From positions 248,001 to 312,000 of the forward strand of contig JABMLH010000004.1 in NCBI GenBank assembly GCA_013205085.1: 64,000 nt of DNA, written 5' to 3'. The notes beneath the pieces were generated by a model. The model made no database searches. It saw only the letters and a list, made by a program, of their open reading frames with translations, and had not been told where the DNA came from. The stretch comes from Microbacteriaceae bacterium VKM Ac-2854. Its GTDB lineage: Bacteria; Actinomycetota; Actinomycetes; Actinomycetales; Microbacteriaceae. This document shows, one piece after another, positions 49,296 through 58,338 of this stretch. The position numbers were made by a program, and so were the translations under genes. The first letter of the stretch is position 1. Every line of letters begins with the position of its first letter.

Positions 49296-50348
49296 ATGCC
49301 TTCCGACGCCGTCAGCCTTCCCGCCGACTATGCGGTTGTGCTGATTCGGCTCAAGGAGCAAGTCCGCACAGCGCAGTTCGCCGCGCAACGAACGGTCAAC
49401 ACGCAGCTCATCGAGCTGTACTGGAGCATCGGGCACAAGATTCTGCGCCAGCAGGACGAGCACGGTTGGGGGAGCGGCGTGGTTGGTCGTCTCGCCGATG
49501 ATTTGCGTGATGAGTTCCCGACGATGACAGGGTTGTCGCGCCGGAACCTGCTGTACATGCGGTCCTTCGCGGCCGGGTGGGCTGACCTTCGAAATGTGCC
49601 ACAGCCCGTGGCACATTTTGCCGTGGGGTCACATCCGGACCCAGCTCGACGGGCAGGAGAAGCGCGACTGGTATGCGGCATCCGCGGTCGCGTTCGGTGG
49701 TCTCGAGACGTACTGCTGAACCAGATCAAGAATCGCACCCTGGAACGCACCGGGGCGGCTCCGTCAAATTTCATCGACCGGCTCCCCGCCGCAGACTCCG
49801 AGTTGGCGCAGCAGATTTCGAGAGACCCCTATGTCTTCGACTTCCTCGATCTCAATGAAGGTGCCGCTGAACGGGACTTTGAACAGGCACTCACGGATCG
49901 GATCACGCAGACTCTCGCAGAACTCGGCGCGGGCTTCGCCTTCGTCGGTCGACAGGTGCACTTCGAGATCGACGGATCGGACCTCAACGTCAGTCTGCTC
50001 TTCTTCCACGTCCGCCAGCTCCGGTACGTCGTGATCGAGCTGAAGAAGGGCGCGTTCGAGCCGTCCTTCACCGGGCAGCTCGGGTTTTACATCGCGCTCG
50101 TCGACGACCAACTTCGCGACGACGCGATACACCGGCCGACGGTCGGGATCCCCATCTGCGCCGACAAGAGCGACCGAATCGTCCGCTACGCCCTCGGACG
50201 AGTCGACTCTCCTATGGCAGTGGCCACCTACACCTACGAGTCCCTGCCACCTGGGGAACAGCGTGCGCTCCCGGATGCTCAGCACCTGATCGATGCCATC
50301 GGTGCCGACGATGGCGAGGACGAGTCCCGCCGACCGCAGCGCAGATAG
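49296..50348 (+). CDS. YhcG/DUF1016 PDDEXK nuclease-like protein with internal out-of-frame segment
   Basis: A 350-residue member of the YhcG family (DUF1016 N-terminal helical domain plus PD-(D/E)XK domain). The N-terminus (QLIELYWSIGHKILRQQ, GWGSGVVGRLADDL) and the C-terminal nuclease (FAFVGRQVHFEIDGSDLNVSLLFFH, then VVIELKKG) are well preserved, with D and E-x-K visible. Between about 49613 and 49700, however, the expected family sequence (LPWGHIR, then RDWYAA) is read only in a different frame; a 1-nt insertion in the TTTT at 49615-49618 and a 1-nt loss near 49697 would explain it. The result is about 28 unrelated residues in the middle. Probably solitary, DNA-related or defence-associated. 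Confidence 0.8.
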   Translation: MPSDAVSLPADYAVVLIRLKEQVRTAQFAAQRTVNTQLIELYWSIGHKILRQQDEHGWGSGVVGRLADDLRDEFPTMTGLSRRNLLYMRSFAAGWADLRNVPQPVAHFAVGSHPDPARRAGEARLVCGIRGRVRWSRDVLLNQIKNRTLERTGAAPSNFIDRLPAADSELAQQISRDPYVFDFLDLNEGAAERDFEQALTDRITQTLAELGAGFAFVGRQVHFEIDGSDLNVSLLFFHVRQLRYVVIELKKGAFEPSFTGQLGFYIALVDDQLRDDAIHRPTVGIPICADKSDRIVRYALGRVDSPMAVATYTYESLPPGEQRALPDAQHLIDAIGADDGEDESRRPQRR

Positions 50349-50739
50349 TCAGCGTCAGAGCCCGCATCGTCGCGGTGATCCGTCTGGCTGAGTAGTGGCG
50401 CCCGCCTCACGTCCCGGGGCGGTCACCCCGCCCGTGATCGCGCGCGCCGCGCGCTCATCGTGAGCGGTGCCAACATCTGCAACGACGGCCATTCCCGGAA
50501 TGTTATGAAGACACGGTCGATGTCCGAACGATAGGTCATCGACGTATGCGGCGGACTGGGGCCACCAGGCGCTCGGTGAGTGGCTCGGCCGCGTCAGTCC
50601 GCTCGTCGGGGACGTTGGCCGGCTGCGTTAGAAGCGCGAGCCTGGCTCGTCGAACCGTCCGGATGACTGCCAGGCTAACTTCCCAGGGCGATTGCGACTC
50701 GCGTCGTCCAACCTTCGCGAACTGAGCCCTTCGGTGCAT

Positions 50740-50763
50740 GCACGCGGAACGCAGAATGGGCAG
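50740..50763. repeat. 24-bp dispersed element, copy 2
   Basis: Identical to 48142-48165; 23 bp upstream of the first 26-bp element and 207 bp upstream of the 50970 gene. Confidence 0.8.
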
Positions 50764-50785
50764 CGGATCACTCGCGATCCGATGA

Positions 50786-50811
50786 CCTCGGGATGCCGAC
50801 ACCGTGACCCG
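50786..50811. repeat. 26-bp dispersed element, copy 1
   Basis: Matches 51691-51716 with one mismatch (core gccgacaccgtgacccg). Confidence 0.75.
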
Positions 50812-50969
50812 AGACTTTCACTGAGGCACTCGACACTCCGAGGTCGCCTCGCTATCTTTGGGGCACATCGCCCGCTTGAAATCCATTCAGGATTCACGGA
50901 GTCACATGCAGCGCAAGAAGGCGGTGCCGGACATCGGTCCTGAATCACGGCCGAACCATAACGGAGAGA

Positions 50970-51572
50970 ATGACGTCGCAAAGCAGATATCGCTCCATCG
51001 CTTTCGCGGCCGCCGGTGCCCTGATCCTCGGCGGCGTGGCATTCGGGGCCATTGCTGCCGCCGATGCAACGACAGCAGATCCGGATGTCCACCTCAGCCC
51101 GACAGATCCTCCTGTATCCGGCTCAGCGGAGGAGACGCGAGAACTCCGTCGGGAGTTCGGCCCGCTGACCCCGCTGAAGGACCGCAGCGACTGGGTCACC
51201 GAGGACCAAGTCGTGCAGGCTATGCGCGGCGTCGCCTCAACCACCGACGGCTCGCCGCTGAGTGACGCTGCGCGGAGCACGATACCGGTACAGGCTCTCC
51301 TGACGACGTACGGCAGAGTCACGGGAGCTGTCCCCGAATTGGGCGGCGATCCTGATATCGCATCGGATCGTCCGGTTTGGGTCGCAACCGCTCACGCATT
51401 CCTGCCGGACGCCGGCCACTCGAAATCCGAAGAAGAGGGGTGGAATGGCGAGGGCCCGGTGACCGAACGGGCTCAGGTGTATTCGATGTTGTTCGACGCA
51501 TCCTCCGGCGACGTCATCACGATCGGGAACGGCGCCGACGTGTTCGCCATGGGCATGGATGCTCTCGAGTAA
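50970..51572 (+). CDS. exported or membrane-anchored hypothetical protein
   Basis: A 200-residue protein with an N-terminal hydrophobic segment (residues 9-30, SIAFAAAGALILGGVAFGAIAA) that is a signal peptide or anchor. The ATG follows GGAGAG closely. The exported part has an acidic/Pro linker then an alpha/beta domain (VWVATAHAFLPD, AQVYSMLFDASSGDVITIGNGAD) reminiscent of PepSY-like or beta-lactamase-inhibitor-like small secreted domains, but I cannot assign it. No operon partner: flanked by repeat-containing intergenic regions on both sides. Confidence 0.75.
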   Translation: MTSQSRYRSIAFAAAGALILGGVAFGAIAAADATTADPDVHLSPTDPPVSGSAEETRELRREFGPLTPLKDRSDWVTEDQVVQAMRGVASTTDGSPLSDAARSTIPVQALLTTYGRVTGAVPELGGDPDIASDRPVWVATAHAFLPDAGHSKSEEEGWNGEGPVTERAQVYSMLFDASSGDVITIGNGADVFAMGMDALE

Positions 51573-51903
51573 GAGGCGATAGAGACAGGCGCGGCCACTC
51601 GTCCCCTCGCGAGCGGTGGCGATCCCGCCGCGCGATGGAACGGCGTATCCCAACGGAGGCGTTCGGTCGGATCTTCCGTTGCCTCGGTGTCCTCGGGACG
51701 CCGACACCGTGACCCGGGCTCGGTCACACGACGAGTTCTAGACACGATGTCTCCCCCGAACAGGTCCTTTGCGCCTTCTGTGAATCTCGCCATGCTGAGG
51801 TGCCTTCACCCCGACGCGCCGCGCGAATCGCCTGCAGCGGTCGGCGTCCGAGGCTCTGCTCCGTCGCTCCGCCCCCGTACCCGCCGCACGCCAGGAGTCC
51901 GTC
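51573..51903. other. intergenic region with repeat and hairpin, no gene
   Basis: The 331 bp contain the second 26-bp element (51691-51716), which overlaps a small inverted repeat (cggtgtc...gacaccg) that could terminate the upstream gene. The rest is presumed leader of the 51904 gene; no coding frame is supported. Confidence 0.6.
51691..51716. repeat. 26-bp dispersed element, copy 2
   Basis: Second copy of the 50786-50811 element, 119 bp after the end of the 200-residue exported protein gene. Confidence 0.75.
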
Positions 51904-54603
51904 TTGCCCTCGTTCCGCCGCGCCACATCCCTCGCTCGCAGCACAGCTGCCGGCCGCCGCACCCGCCATCTCGGCGCGCTGTTCCTCGCCGTCGGCCTCG
52001 TCGCCGCGATCCTCCCGTCCGGAGTCGCCGCAGCGGCGGACGACCCCGCCGTCGTTGTCCAGGGCACCTGGCACACCGACGCCGCCGAACCGGTGCCCGG
52101 ATCCGCGCAACGCCAGGCACAGACCGCGGCGACCCCGCCGGCCAACGACCAGCGGGCGAACGCGGTCACGGTGGCAGCGCTACCGTACTCCGTCTCGGGC
52201 GCCCCGTGGAAGGGCGCAACTCTCGAGGCCGACGAGGAGGCCGAGTGCCGAACGACCGACCCGGACAACACGGAGTACCCCACCACCGGGTACGGCTCGA
52301 CCTGGTACAAGTACTACTCGACCAAACGGCAGACCCTCACCTTCGGTGGCGGCGTGGACCGATTGTCATCCTTCGTGAGCGCGTTCGTCGACGGTCCGAT
52401 CACCAACGACACCCGGATCAGTTGCTCCGAGGCGGAGTACCGCTCGCAGAACTACCTGCAGGCGGAGGCCGGCCGGACCTACTACTTCCAGGTCGGCGCC
52501 GACACGTACTGGGACACGACGGAGCCCGCGATGCTCGCGTCATTCACCCTCACGTCGAGCGCGCCGATCCCCAACACGAGCTACACCTCCGCGTCCGTCA
52601 TCTCCTCGCTCCCGGCGACGATCAACGCCTCCAACGCCCAGGTGGACTTCAACTGGTACTACCCGTACGCCGGCTGCGACTGGAACAGCTTCATGGGGTC
52701 GATCTGGTACAAGTACACGGCGCCGACGTCGGGCTGGATCAACGCGAACATCGGCGAGAGTCCGATCGAGGCCAACGTCGGCGTCTACGACTCCGTCGAC
52801 GGCGTGACGCCCGGAAACCTGCTCAAGTGCCCCGAGCAATCCACCGAACCCTTCGACGACCTCGGCTACTCACCCGATCGCGCCTTCACCGACTTCTACG
52901 CGCAGGCCGGTAAGACGTACTTCTTCCAGGCCTCGAGCTTCGGCTTCGGCGCCGGGCCGATGGTCCTGAAGATCGCCAAGGTCGGCGCTCTGACCTCCGC
53001 GACGCCGACCATCACCGGCACCGCCTCCGTCGGCAACGTCGTGACGGCGAATCCCGGCACCTGGGGCCCGACGCCCGTCACCCTGAGCTACCAATGGCTG
53101 CACGACGGGTACGTGATCGACGGCGAGACCGGCCCGACGCACCTCGTCACCGAGGACGACTACTCCCACACGCCCCTCACGGTCCGGGTCACCGGCACCA
53201 AGCCCGGCTACGCGACCACGGTGAAGACCAGCGCAGCGAGCACGGTGCTCCCGGGTTCGCTCACCGCATCCCAGCCCAAGATCAGCGGCACCCTCGAGGT
53301 CGGTCAGACTCTGACGGCGACCCCCGGTAACTGGGGCCCCGCCCCGGTCGACCTGGCCTACCAGTGGAACCGCAACGGCACGGCGATCGCCGGCGCGACG
53401 AACCCGAGCTACGGGCTCACCTCGGCGGATGCCGGCACCTCGATCACCGTCACGGTGACCGGGAGCAAGTACGCCTACACCACGGCGTCGCGCACCAGCG
53501 TCGCGTCGTCGATCAAGGCGCCGCTGATGACCCTGATGCCGACCCCGACCATCTCGGGCACGACCACCGTCGGCTCGACGCTCACCGCGAATCCGGGCAC
53601 CTGGGATGCCGGCACCACGCTGACGTACCAGTGGAAGAAGAACGGCGGCACCTACATCGTCGGCGCCACCGCGAAGACGTACGTGCTCAAGGCCTCGGAC
53701 GTCGGCGCAACACTGACCGTCTCGGTCACCGGCACGAAGCCCGGCTACTCCCCCGCCACCAAGACCAGCGCCACCACGGCCGCGATCAAGGACGCCGCCG
53801 TCATCACCGGCCCGACACCGACCATCACCGGCACCCCCACCGTCGGGCAGAAGCTCACCGCCGTGCCCGGCAGCTGGGCTCCGGCGCCCGTGACCCTCGG
53901 CTACCAGTGGCAGCGCGGCGGCACCGCGATCCCGGGCGCCACGGCGTCGACCTACACGCTGGTCGCCGCGGACGCCAACGCGTCGATCACCGTCAGCGTC
54001 ACCGGCACCAAGACCGGCTACACCGCGGTGACCAAGACCAGCACCGCCGTCACCATCAAACCCGCACTGATGACGCTGATGCCGACTCCGACCATCACCG
54101 GAACCACGAAGGTCGGTTCCACCCTCACCGCCAACCCGGGCACCTGGGACGCCGGCACCACGCTGGCCTACCAGTGGAAGAAGAACGGCGGCAGCTACAT
54201 CGTCGGCGCCACCGCGAAGACGTACGTGCTCAAAGCCTCCGACGCCGGCGCCACGATCACCGTCTCCGTCACCGCCACCAAACCCGGCTACTCCCCCGCC
54301 ACCAAGACCAGCGCCACCACCGCGAAGATCGCCAACGGCACCCTCGTCGGACCCGTGCCCACCATCAGCGGCACGGCGAAGGTCGGCCAGACGCTGACGG
54401 CCAAGCCCGGCACCTGGACGCCCGCGCCGGTGACGCTCGGGTACCAGTGGTACCGCGGATCCACTCCGATCCCGAGTGCGACCGCCGCGAGCTACAAGCT
54501 CGTCGCCGCCGACAAGGGCGCAGCCGTCACCGTCCGGGTCACCGGTTCCAAGACCGGCTACACCGCGCTCACGAAGACCAGCACGGCCGTCAAGCCGAGC
54601 TGA
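51904..54603 (+). CDS. secreted protein with six Ig-like repeats
   Basis: An 899-residue exported protein. TTG 51904 is preceded by GGAG; residues about 22-45 form the signal peptide (LGALFLAVGLVAAILPSGVAAAA). Residues about 75-355 hold two related beta-sandwich-like modules rich in Tyr/Trp (STWYKYYST, YYFQVGADTYW, SIWYKYTAP, YFFQASSFG). Six repeats of about 90 residues follow to the end, each with P-T-I-[ST]-G-T, VG..LTA.PG.W, YQW, and V.V.T.[KS]..Y..... pattern. Such repeats are common in Microbacteriaceae extracellular proteins and are probably wall-spanning or carbohydrate-facing. Repeats 3 and 5 are near-identical to each other and to repeat 2 of the subtilase next door. Confidence 0.88.
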   Translation: MPSFRRATSLARSTAAGRRTRHLGALFLAVGLVAAILPSGVAAAADDPAVVVQGTWHTDAAEPVPGSAQRQAQTAATPPANDQRANAVTVAALPYSVSGAPWKGATLEADEEAECRTTDPDNTEYPTTGYGSTWYKYYSTKRQTLTFGGGVDRLSSFVSAFVDGPITNDTRISCSEAEYRSQNYLQAEAGRTYYFQVGADTYWDTTEPAMLASFTLTSSAPIPNTSYTSASVISSLPATINASNAQVDFNWYYPYAGCDWNSFMGSIWYKYTAPTSGWINANIGESPIEANVGVYDSVDGVTPGNLLKCPEQSTEPFDDLGYSPDRAFTDFYAQAGKTYFFQASSFGFGAGPMVLKIAKVGALTSATPTITGTASVGNVVTANPGTWGPTPVTLSYQWLHDGYVIDGETGPTHLVTEDDYSHTPLTVRVTGTKPGYATTVKTSAASTVLPGSLTASQPKISGTLEVGQTLTATPGNWGPAPVDLAYQWNRNGTAIAGATNPSYGLTSADAGTSITVTVTGSKYAYTTASRTSVASSIKAPLMTLMPTPTISGTTTVGSTLTANPGTWDAGTTLTYQWKKNGGTYIVGATAKTYVLKASDVGATLTVSVTGTKPGYSPATKTSATTAAIKDAAVITGPTPTITGTPTVGQKLTAVPGSWAPAPVTLGYQWQRGGTAIPGATASTYTLVAADANASITVSVTGTKTGYTAVTKTSTAVTIKPALMTLMPTPTITGTTKVGSTLTANPGTWDAGTTLAYQWKKNGGSYIVGATAKTYVLKASDAGATITVSVTATKPGYSPATKTSATTAKIANGTLVGPVPTISGTAKVGQTLTAKPGTWTPAPVTLGYQWYRGSTPIPSATAASYKLVAADKGAAVTVRVTGSKTGYTALTKTSTAVKPS

Positions 54604-54615
54604 TCCGCACCACGC

Positions 54616-54648
54616 AGCGGTCGCGACCCGATCCGGGCCGCGACCGCT
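54616..54648 (+). terminator. hairpin terminator between the two repeat-protein genes
   Basis: Perfect 10-bp arms agcggtcgcg (54616-54625) and cgcgaccgct (54639-54648), extendable by cccg/cggg pairing, 13 bp after the stop at 54603. No U-tract. Confidence 0.55.
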
Positions 54649-54684
54649 CCTCACCATGCACTTCCACCGGAACAAGGAGAAACC

Positions 54685-57600
54685 GTGCCATCGAAACGTC
54701 GCGCCGCCGCGACCCTCACCGCCCTCGCACTCGCGGCCACAGCGCTCGCGCCCATCGCCTCCGCCGCACCGACGGCGACCTCCAGCTACATCGTGCAGAC
54801 GACCCAGGTAGGCGCGACGGGAGCCGCCATCGCGGATGCCGGGATCGCCGAATCGGCGGTTTCGGAGCGCTACTCCCGCGTGCTCAAGGGGTTCGCGGCC
54901 GAGCTGACGCCGGCCGAGGTCGCACGGCTGAACGCGGATCCGACGGTGGTGTCGGTGACGCCGGATGGGGAGACGTCCATCGCCGAGATCCAGACGGATC
55001 CGACGTGGGGCCTGGACCGCATCGACCAGCGCACCACAACGGGCGACGGAACGTACGGCTACGACACAACGGGCAAGGGTGTCACCGTCTTCGTCGTCGA
55101 CTCCGGCATCCGCTTCTCGCACGAGGAGCTCGGCGGTCGGGCGCGCAGCGGCTGGGACTTCGTCGACAGCGACGCTGATGCATCCGACTGCAACGGTCAC
55201 GGCACCCACGTCGCCGGCACGATCGGCGGAAAGAACTACGGGGTGGCGAAGGAGGTCTCGTTCGTCTCATTGCGGGTCTTCAGCTGCGGCGGCAGCGGCT
55301 CGTGGAGCGCGATGATCGCGGCGTTCGACTGGGCTGTCGCGAACAAGCCGACCACCGGCGCCTCGGTCATCAACATCAGCGGAGGTGGCGGCGGCTACGA
55401 ACCGATGGACACGGCGACGACCAACACGATCGCCGCGGGGATTCCCGTGGTGGCGGCGGCCGGCAACGGCAACACCGACACGTGCAGCTTCAGCCCGGCC
55501 CGCACCCCGAACGCGATCGCCGTAAGCGCCACCGATTCCTCCGACTACCGCGCGTACTTCTCCAACTACGGCAGCTGCACCGATCTCTTCGCTCCCGGCG
55601 TCGACGTGCTCTCCTCGACGATCGACTCCGACACCGCGACGGGTTACAAGAGCGGCACCTCCATGGCCACCCCGCACGTCGCCGGCCTCGTCGCCCGCTA
55701 CCAGCAGGCCAATCCGTCGGCCTCGCCGGCCCAGGTGACCAGCGCCCTGCTCGCCGCGGCCACCCCGAACGTTGTGCTCGATCCGGTCGGCTCGCCGAAC
55801 CTGCTCGCCTACGCCGCGCCGCCGGCCGCGACGCTGACGGGCCCCACTCCCACGATCTCGGGCACCCCGCGCGTGGGCACGGTGCTCACCGCGAACCCCG
55901 GCGCCTGGTCGCCGCAGCCCGTCACGCTCGGCTACCAGTGGAAGCGCGGCGGCACCGCCATCGCCGGTGCCACGGCATCGACCTACACGCCGGTCGCGGC
56001 CGACCAGGGTGCGGCCGTCACCGTCACCGTAACCGGCTCGAAGACGGGATACACCGCGCTGGCCAAGACGAGCGCGGCCGTCACCGTGACCCCGGGGCTG
56101 ATGACGCTGATGCCCACGCCGACCATCTCGGGAACCACCACCGTCGGCTCGACGCTCACCGCCAATCCGGGCACCTGGGATCCGGGCACCACGCTGACGT
56201 ACCAGTGGAAGAAGAACGGCGGCAGTTACATCGTCGGCGCCACCAGCCAGAGCTACCTCCTGAAGAGCTCGGACCTCGGGGCGACGCTGACGGTCTCGAT
56301 CTCGGCGACGAAGCCGGGCTACTCTCCCGCGACGAAGACCAGCGCGACGACGGCGGCGATCACCTCGGCCACCACGATCGTCGGCACCACGCCCACCATC
56401 ACCGGCACGCCGACCGTCGGGCAGAAGCTGACGGCGGTTCCCGGCGCCTGGTCGCCGGCGCCGGTCACCCTCGCCTATCAGTGGAAGCGCGGTGGCGCGG
56501 CCATCGCCGGCGCGACGGCGAGCAGCTACACGCTGACGGCGGCGGATGCGAACAGCGCGATCACCGTCAGCGTCACGGGCACGAAGTCGGGCTTCGCCGC
56601 CGTGACGAAAACCAGCGCAGCCGTGACCGTGCAGCCCGCTCCCCTGGTCCTCACGCCGACCCCGACGATCTCCGGAACGGCGGCGGTCGGCAACACCCTG
56701 ACCGCGAACGCCGGAACCTGGGACGCCGGCGTCACGATCGGGTACCAGTGGAAGCGATCCGGCGTCGCGATCGGTGGCGCCACGGCCAAGACCTACGTGC
56801 TGGTGGCCGCCGATGCTGGCACGACCATCACGGTGTCGGTCACCGGCACCAAGACCGGCTCGGCGACGACCACGAAGACGAGCGCGCCGACCGGGGTCAT
56901 CGCCGGCGGTGCCGTGCTGAGCGGCTCGGTGCCGACGATCTCGGGCAGCGTGGTCGTGGGCAGAACCCTCACCGCCGACCCGGGCACCTGGGGGCCGGCA
57001 CCGGTGGCGCTGAGCTACCAGTGGAAGCGGGCGGGCGTCGTCATCGCGGGAGCGACGGGGGCGAGCTACACCCTCGTCGGCGAGGACCTCGGCAACCGGG
57101 TCTCCGTCTCGGTCACCGGAACCAAGCCCGGATACGCGACGCTGACGAAATCGAGCGCCTCCAGCACCGTCGTCACGGCCGCCTCCCTCCGCAGCGCGAC
57201 CCCGACCATCACCGGCACCGCCGCTGTGGGACAGAAGCTGACCGCGAATCCCGGTGACTGGGCGCCGCAGCCCGTCAGCTACGCCTACGCCTGGTATCGC
57301 GGCGGCTCGGCCATCGCGGGAGCGACGGCCGCGACCTATACGCCGGTCGCTGCGGATGCCGGCACCGCGCTCACCGTGCGGGTGACCGGGTCGAAGCTCG
57401 GTTACACCACCGTCACCCAGGCCAGCGCGGCGAAGACGATCGCGGCGGGAACGCTCACCGCGCCGACTCCGACGATCTCGGGAACGGCGACCGTCGGCCA
57501 GACGCTGACGGCGAAGCCCGGCACCTGGGGGCCGGCGCCGGTCGCGCTGACGTACCAGTGGTACCGCGGCAGCACCGCGATCCCGGGGGCGACGGCAACG

Positions 57601-57714
57601 ACGTACAAGCTCGTCACGGCGGATAAGGGTGCCTCGATCACCGTGCGGGTCACCGGCACCAAGGCCGGCTACACCACCGTCACGAAGTCGAGCACGGCGA
57701 TGAAGGCCGGCTGA
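54685..57714 (+). CDS. secreted subtilase (S8, proteinase K-like) with seven Ig-like repeats
   Basis: A 1009-residue serine protease. GTG 54685 follows AAGGAGA. Signal peptide 1-28, I9 inhibitor-type propeptide about 33-97 (SSYIVQTT, VLKGFAAEL), catalytic domain about 105-378 with Asp139 (VVDSG), His172 (NGHGTHVAG), oxyanion Asn261 (AAGNGN) and Ser326 (GTSMATPHVAG), all intact. Seven repeats of about 90 residues complete the protein; they match those of the preceding secreted protein. No sortase motif is visible. It is an extracellular protease, perhaps tethered by its repeats; the two repeat proteins may share a location or evolve by exchange of repeat units. Confidence 0.94.
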   Translation: MPSKRRAAATLTALALAATALAPIASAAPTATSSYIVQTTQVGATGAAIADAGIAESAVSERYSRVLKGFAAELTPAEVARLNADPTVVSVTPDGETSIAEIQTDPTWGLDRIDQRTTTGDGTYGYDTTGKGVTVFVVDSGIRFSHEELGGRARSGWDFVDSDADASDCNGHGTHVAGTIGGKNYGVAKEVSFVSLRVFSCGGSGSWSAMIAAFDWAVANKPTTGASVINISGGGGGYEPMDTATTNTIAAGIPVVAAAGNGNTDTCSFSPARTPNAIAVSATDSSDYRAYFSNYGSCTDLFAPGVDVLSSTIDSDTATGYKSGTSMATPHVAGLVARYQQANPSASPAQVTSALLAAATPNVVLDPVGSPNLLAYAAPPAATLTGPTPTISGTPRVGTVLTANPGAWSPQPVTLGYQWKRGGTAIAGATASTYTPVAADQGAAVTVTVTGSKTGYTALAKTSAAVTVTPGLMTLMPTPTISGTTTVGSTLTANPGTWDPGTTLTYQWKKNGGSYIVGATSQSYLLKSSDLGATLTVSISATKPGYSPATKTSATTAAITSATTIVGTTPTITGTPTVGQKLTAVPGAWSPAPVTLAYQWKRGGAAIAGATASSYTLTAADANSAITVSVTGTKSGFAAVTKTSAAVTVQPAPLVLTPTPTISGTAAVGNTLTANAGTWDAGVTIGYQWKRSGVAIGGATAKTYVLVAADAGTTITVSVTGTKTGSATTTKTSAPTGVIAGGAVLSGSVPTISGSVVVGRTLTADPGTWGPAPVALSYQWKRAGVVIAGATGASYTLVGEDLGNRVSVSVTGTKPGYATLTKSSASSTVVTAASLRSATPTITGTAAVGQKLTANPGDWAPQPVSYAYAWYRGGSAIAGATAATYTPVAADAGTALTVRVTGSKLGYTTVTQASAAKTIAAGTLTAPTPTISGTATVGQTLTAKPGTWGPAPVALTYQWYRGSTAIPGATATTYKLVTADKGASITVRVTGTKAGYTTVTKSSTAMKAG

Positions 57715-57736
57715 CCGACTCGAGCTGACGCCCGAA

Positions 57737-57786
57737 GGGGGTTGTCACTGCGTCCCGTCGCAACGAGGGACGCAGTGACAACCCCC
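57737..57786. terminator. perfect 20-bp hairpin, bidirectional terminator
   Basis: Arms 57737-57756 and 57767-57786 are perfectly complementary (gggggttgtcactgcgtccc), with a 10-nt loop, between the convergent subtilase and sigma-like genes. Confidence 0.75.
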
Positions 57787-57800
57787 TCCTGCGCTGCAGG

Positions 57801-58196
57801 TCACCGCCCGGCCCGGTAGCTCAGCGCACGCCGCAGCTCCCCCAGCACCGCCGCGCGCGACAGCCCGGTCGCGCGGGCGAGGTCCGCGTAACCCAGCCGA
57901 CCCACCGTCGCCAGCACGGTCAGCTCGTCTCCCCGCGACCATGGCGACACTCCGGACCCGCGGTGCACCTCCCGGGCAACGGCCAGCATCCACGTGAACG
58001 CACACGAGCGCCGCCCCGCGCACGGGGCCTCCCGCCACAGCCGGAGGAACACCTGCTCGATCTCGTCGACGGCGGATCGCCCGATCAGGGCGGAGAGAAC
58101 CGGGGCGGTCGCGTCGTACAACAACGAGAACGCGTCCTGGTCCCCGGCGGCGACGCGCAGCATCCACGCGTCGACCGCGTCGAGGGAGAGCGGCAT
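57801..58196 (-). CDS. compact sigma-70-like protein
   Basis: A 131-residue protein resembling an ECF sigma factor: region 2-like start (WMLRVAAGDQDAFSLLYDATAP, split before 'V-L-S') and VFLRLWREAP, a short linker with FTWMLAVAREV, and a region 4-like helix-turn-helix (YADLARATGLSRAAVLGELRRAL). It is about 50 residues shorter than typical ECF factors, mainly in region 2.3-2.4 and the linker, so it may be a degenerate or anti-sigma-independent regulator. ATG 58196 follows GGAGG. No anti-sigma gene adjoins. Confidence 0.65.
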   Translation of the reverse strand: MPLSLDAVDAWMLRVAAGDQDAFSLLYDATAPVLSALIGRSAVDEIEQVFLRLWREAPCAGRRSCAFTWMLAVAREVHRGSGVSPWSRGDELTVLATVGRLGYADLARATGLSRAAVLGELRRALSYRAGR

Positions 58197-58338
58197 GCAG
58201 CACCTCCCGGGTTCAGCGTCGAATCTGCAGGTGGGCCAGGGTCCGGGGCCACGAATTCAGACGATACTGCCGCGCGGGGTGGGTCGAGCCCGACACCCGG
58301 AGGGCTTGCTCTTGTGCCTCCCGACGCGCTACAAGCGC

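Larger units (their letters stand above)
50349..50969. other. intergenic region without supported gene
   Basis: No open frame here looks coding. It contains the second 24-bp element (50740-50763), the first 26-bp element (50786-50811) and, just before 50970, a Shine-Dalgarno sequence. Base composition is lower in GC than the flanks. Confidence 0.6.

Noticed and set aside
50536-51092. Small minus-strand frames between the YhcG-like gene and 50970
   Set aside because: They consist of the 24-bp and 26-bp repeats translated plus Arg-rich sequence; no ribosome site and no family resemblance.
57745-58203. Alternative minus-strand frame over the sigma-like gene
   Set aside because: Arg/Gly/Ala-rich shadow; the 57801-58196 frame has sigma-like motifs and a GGAGG site.
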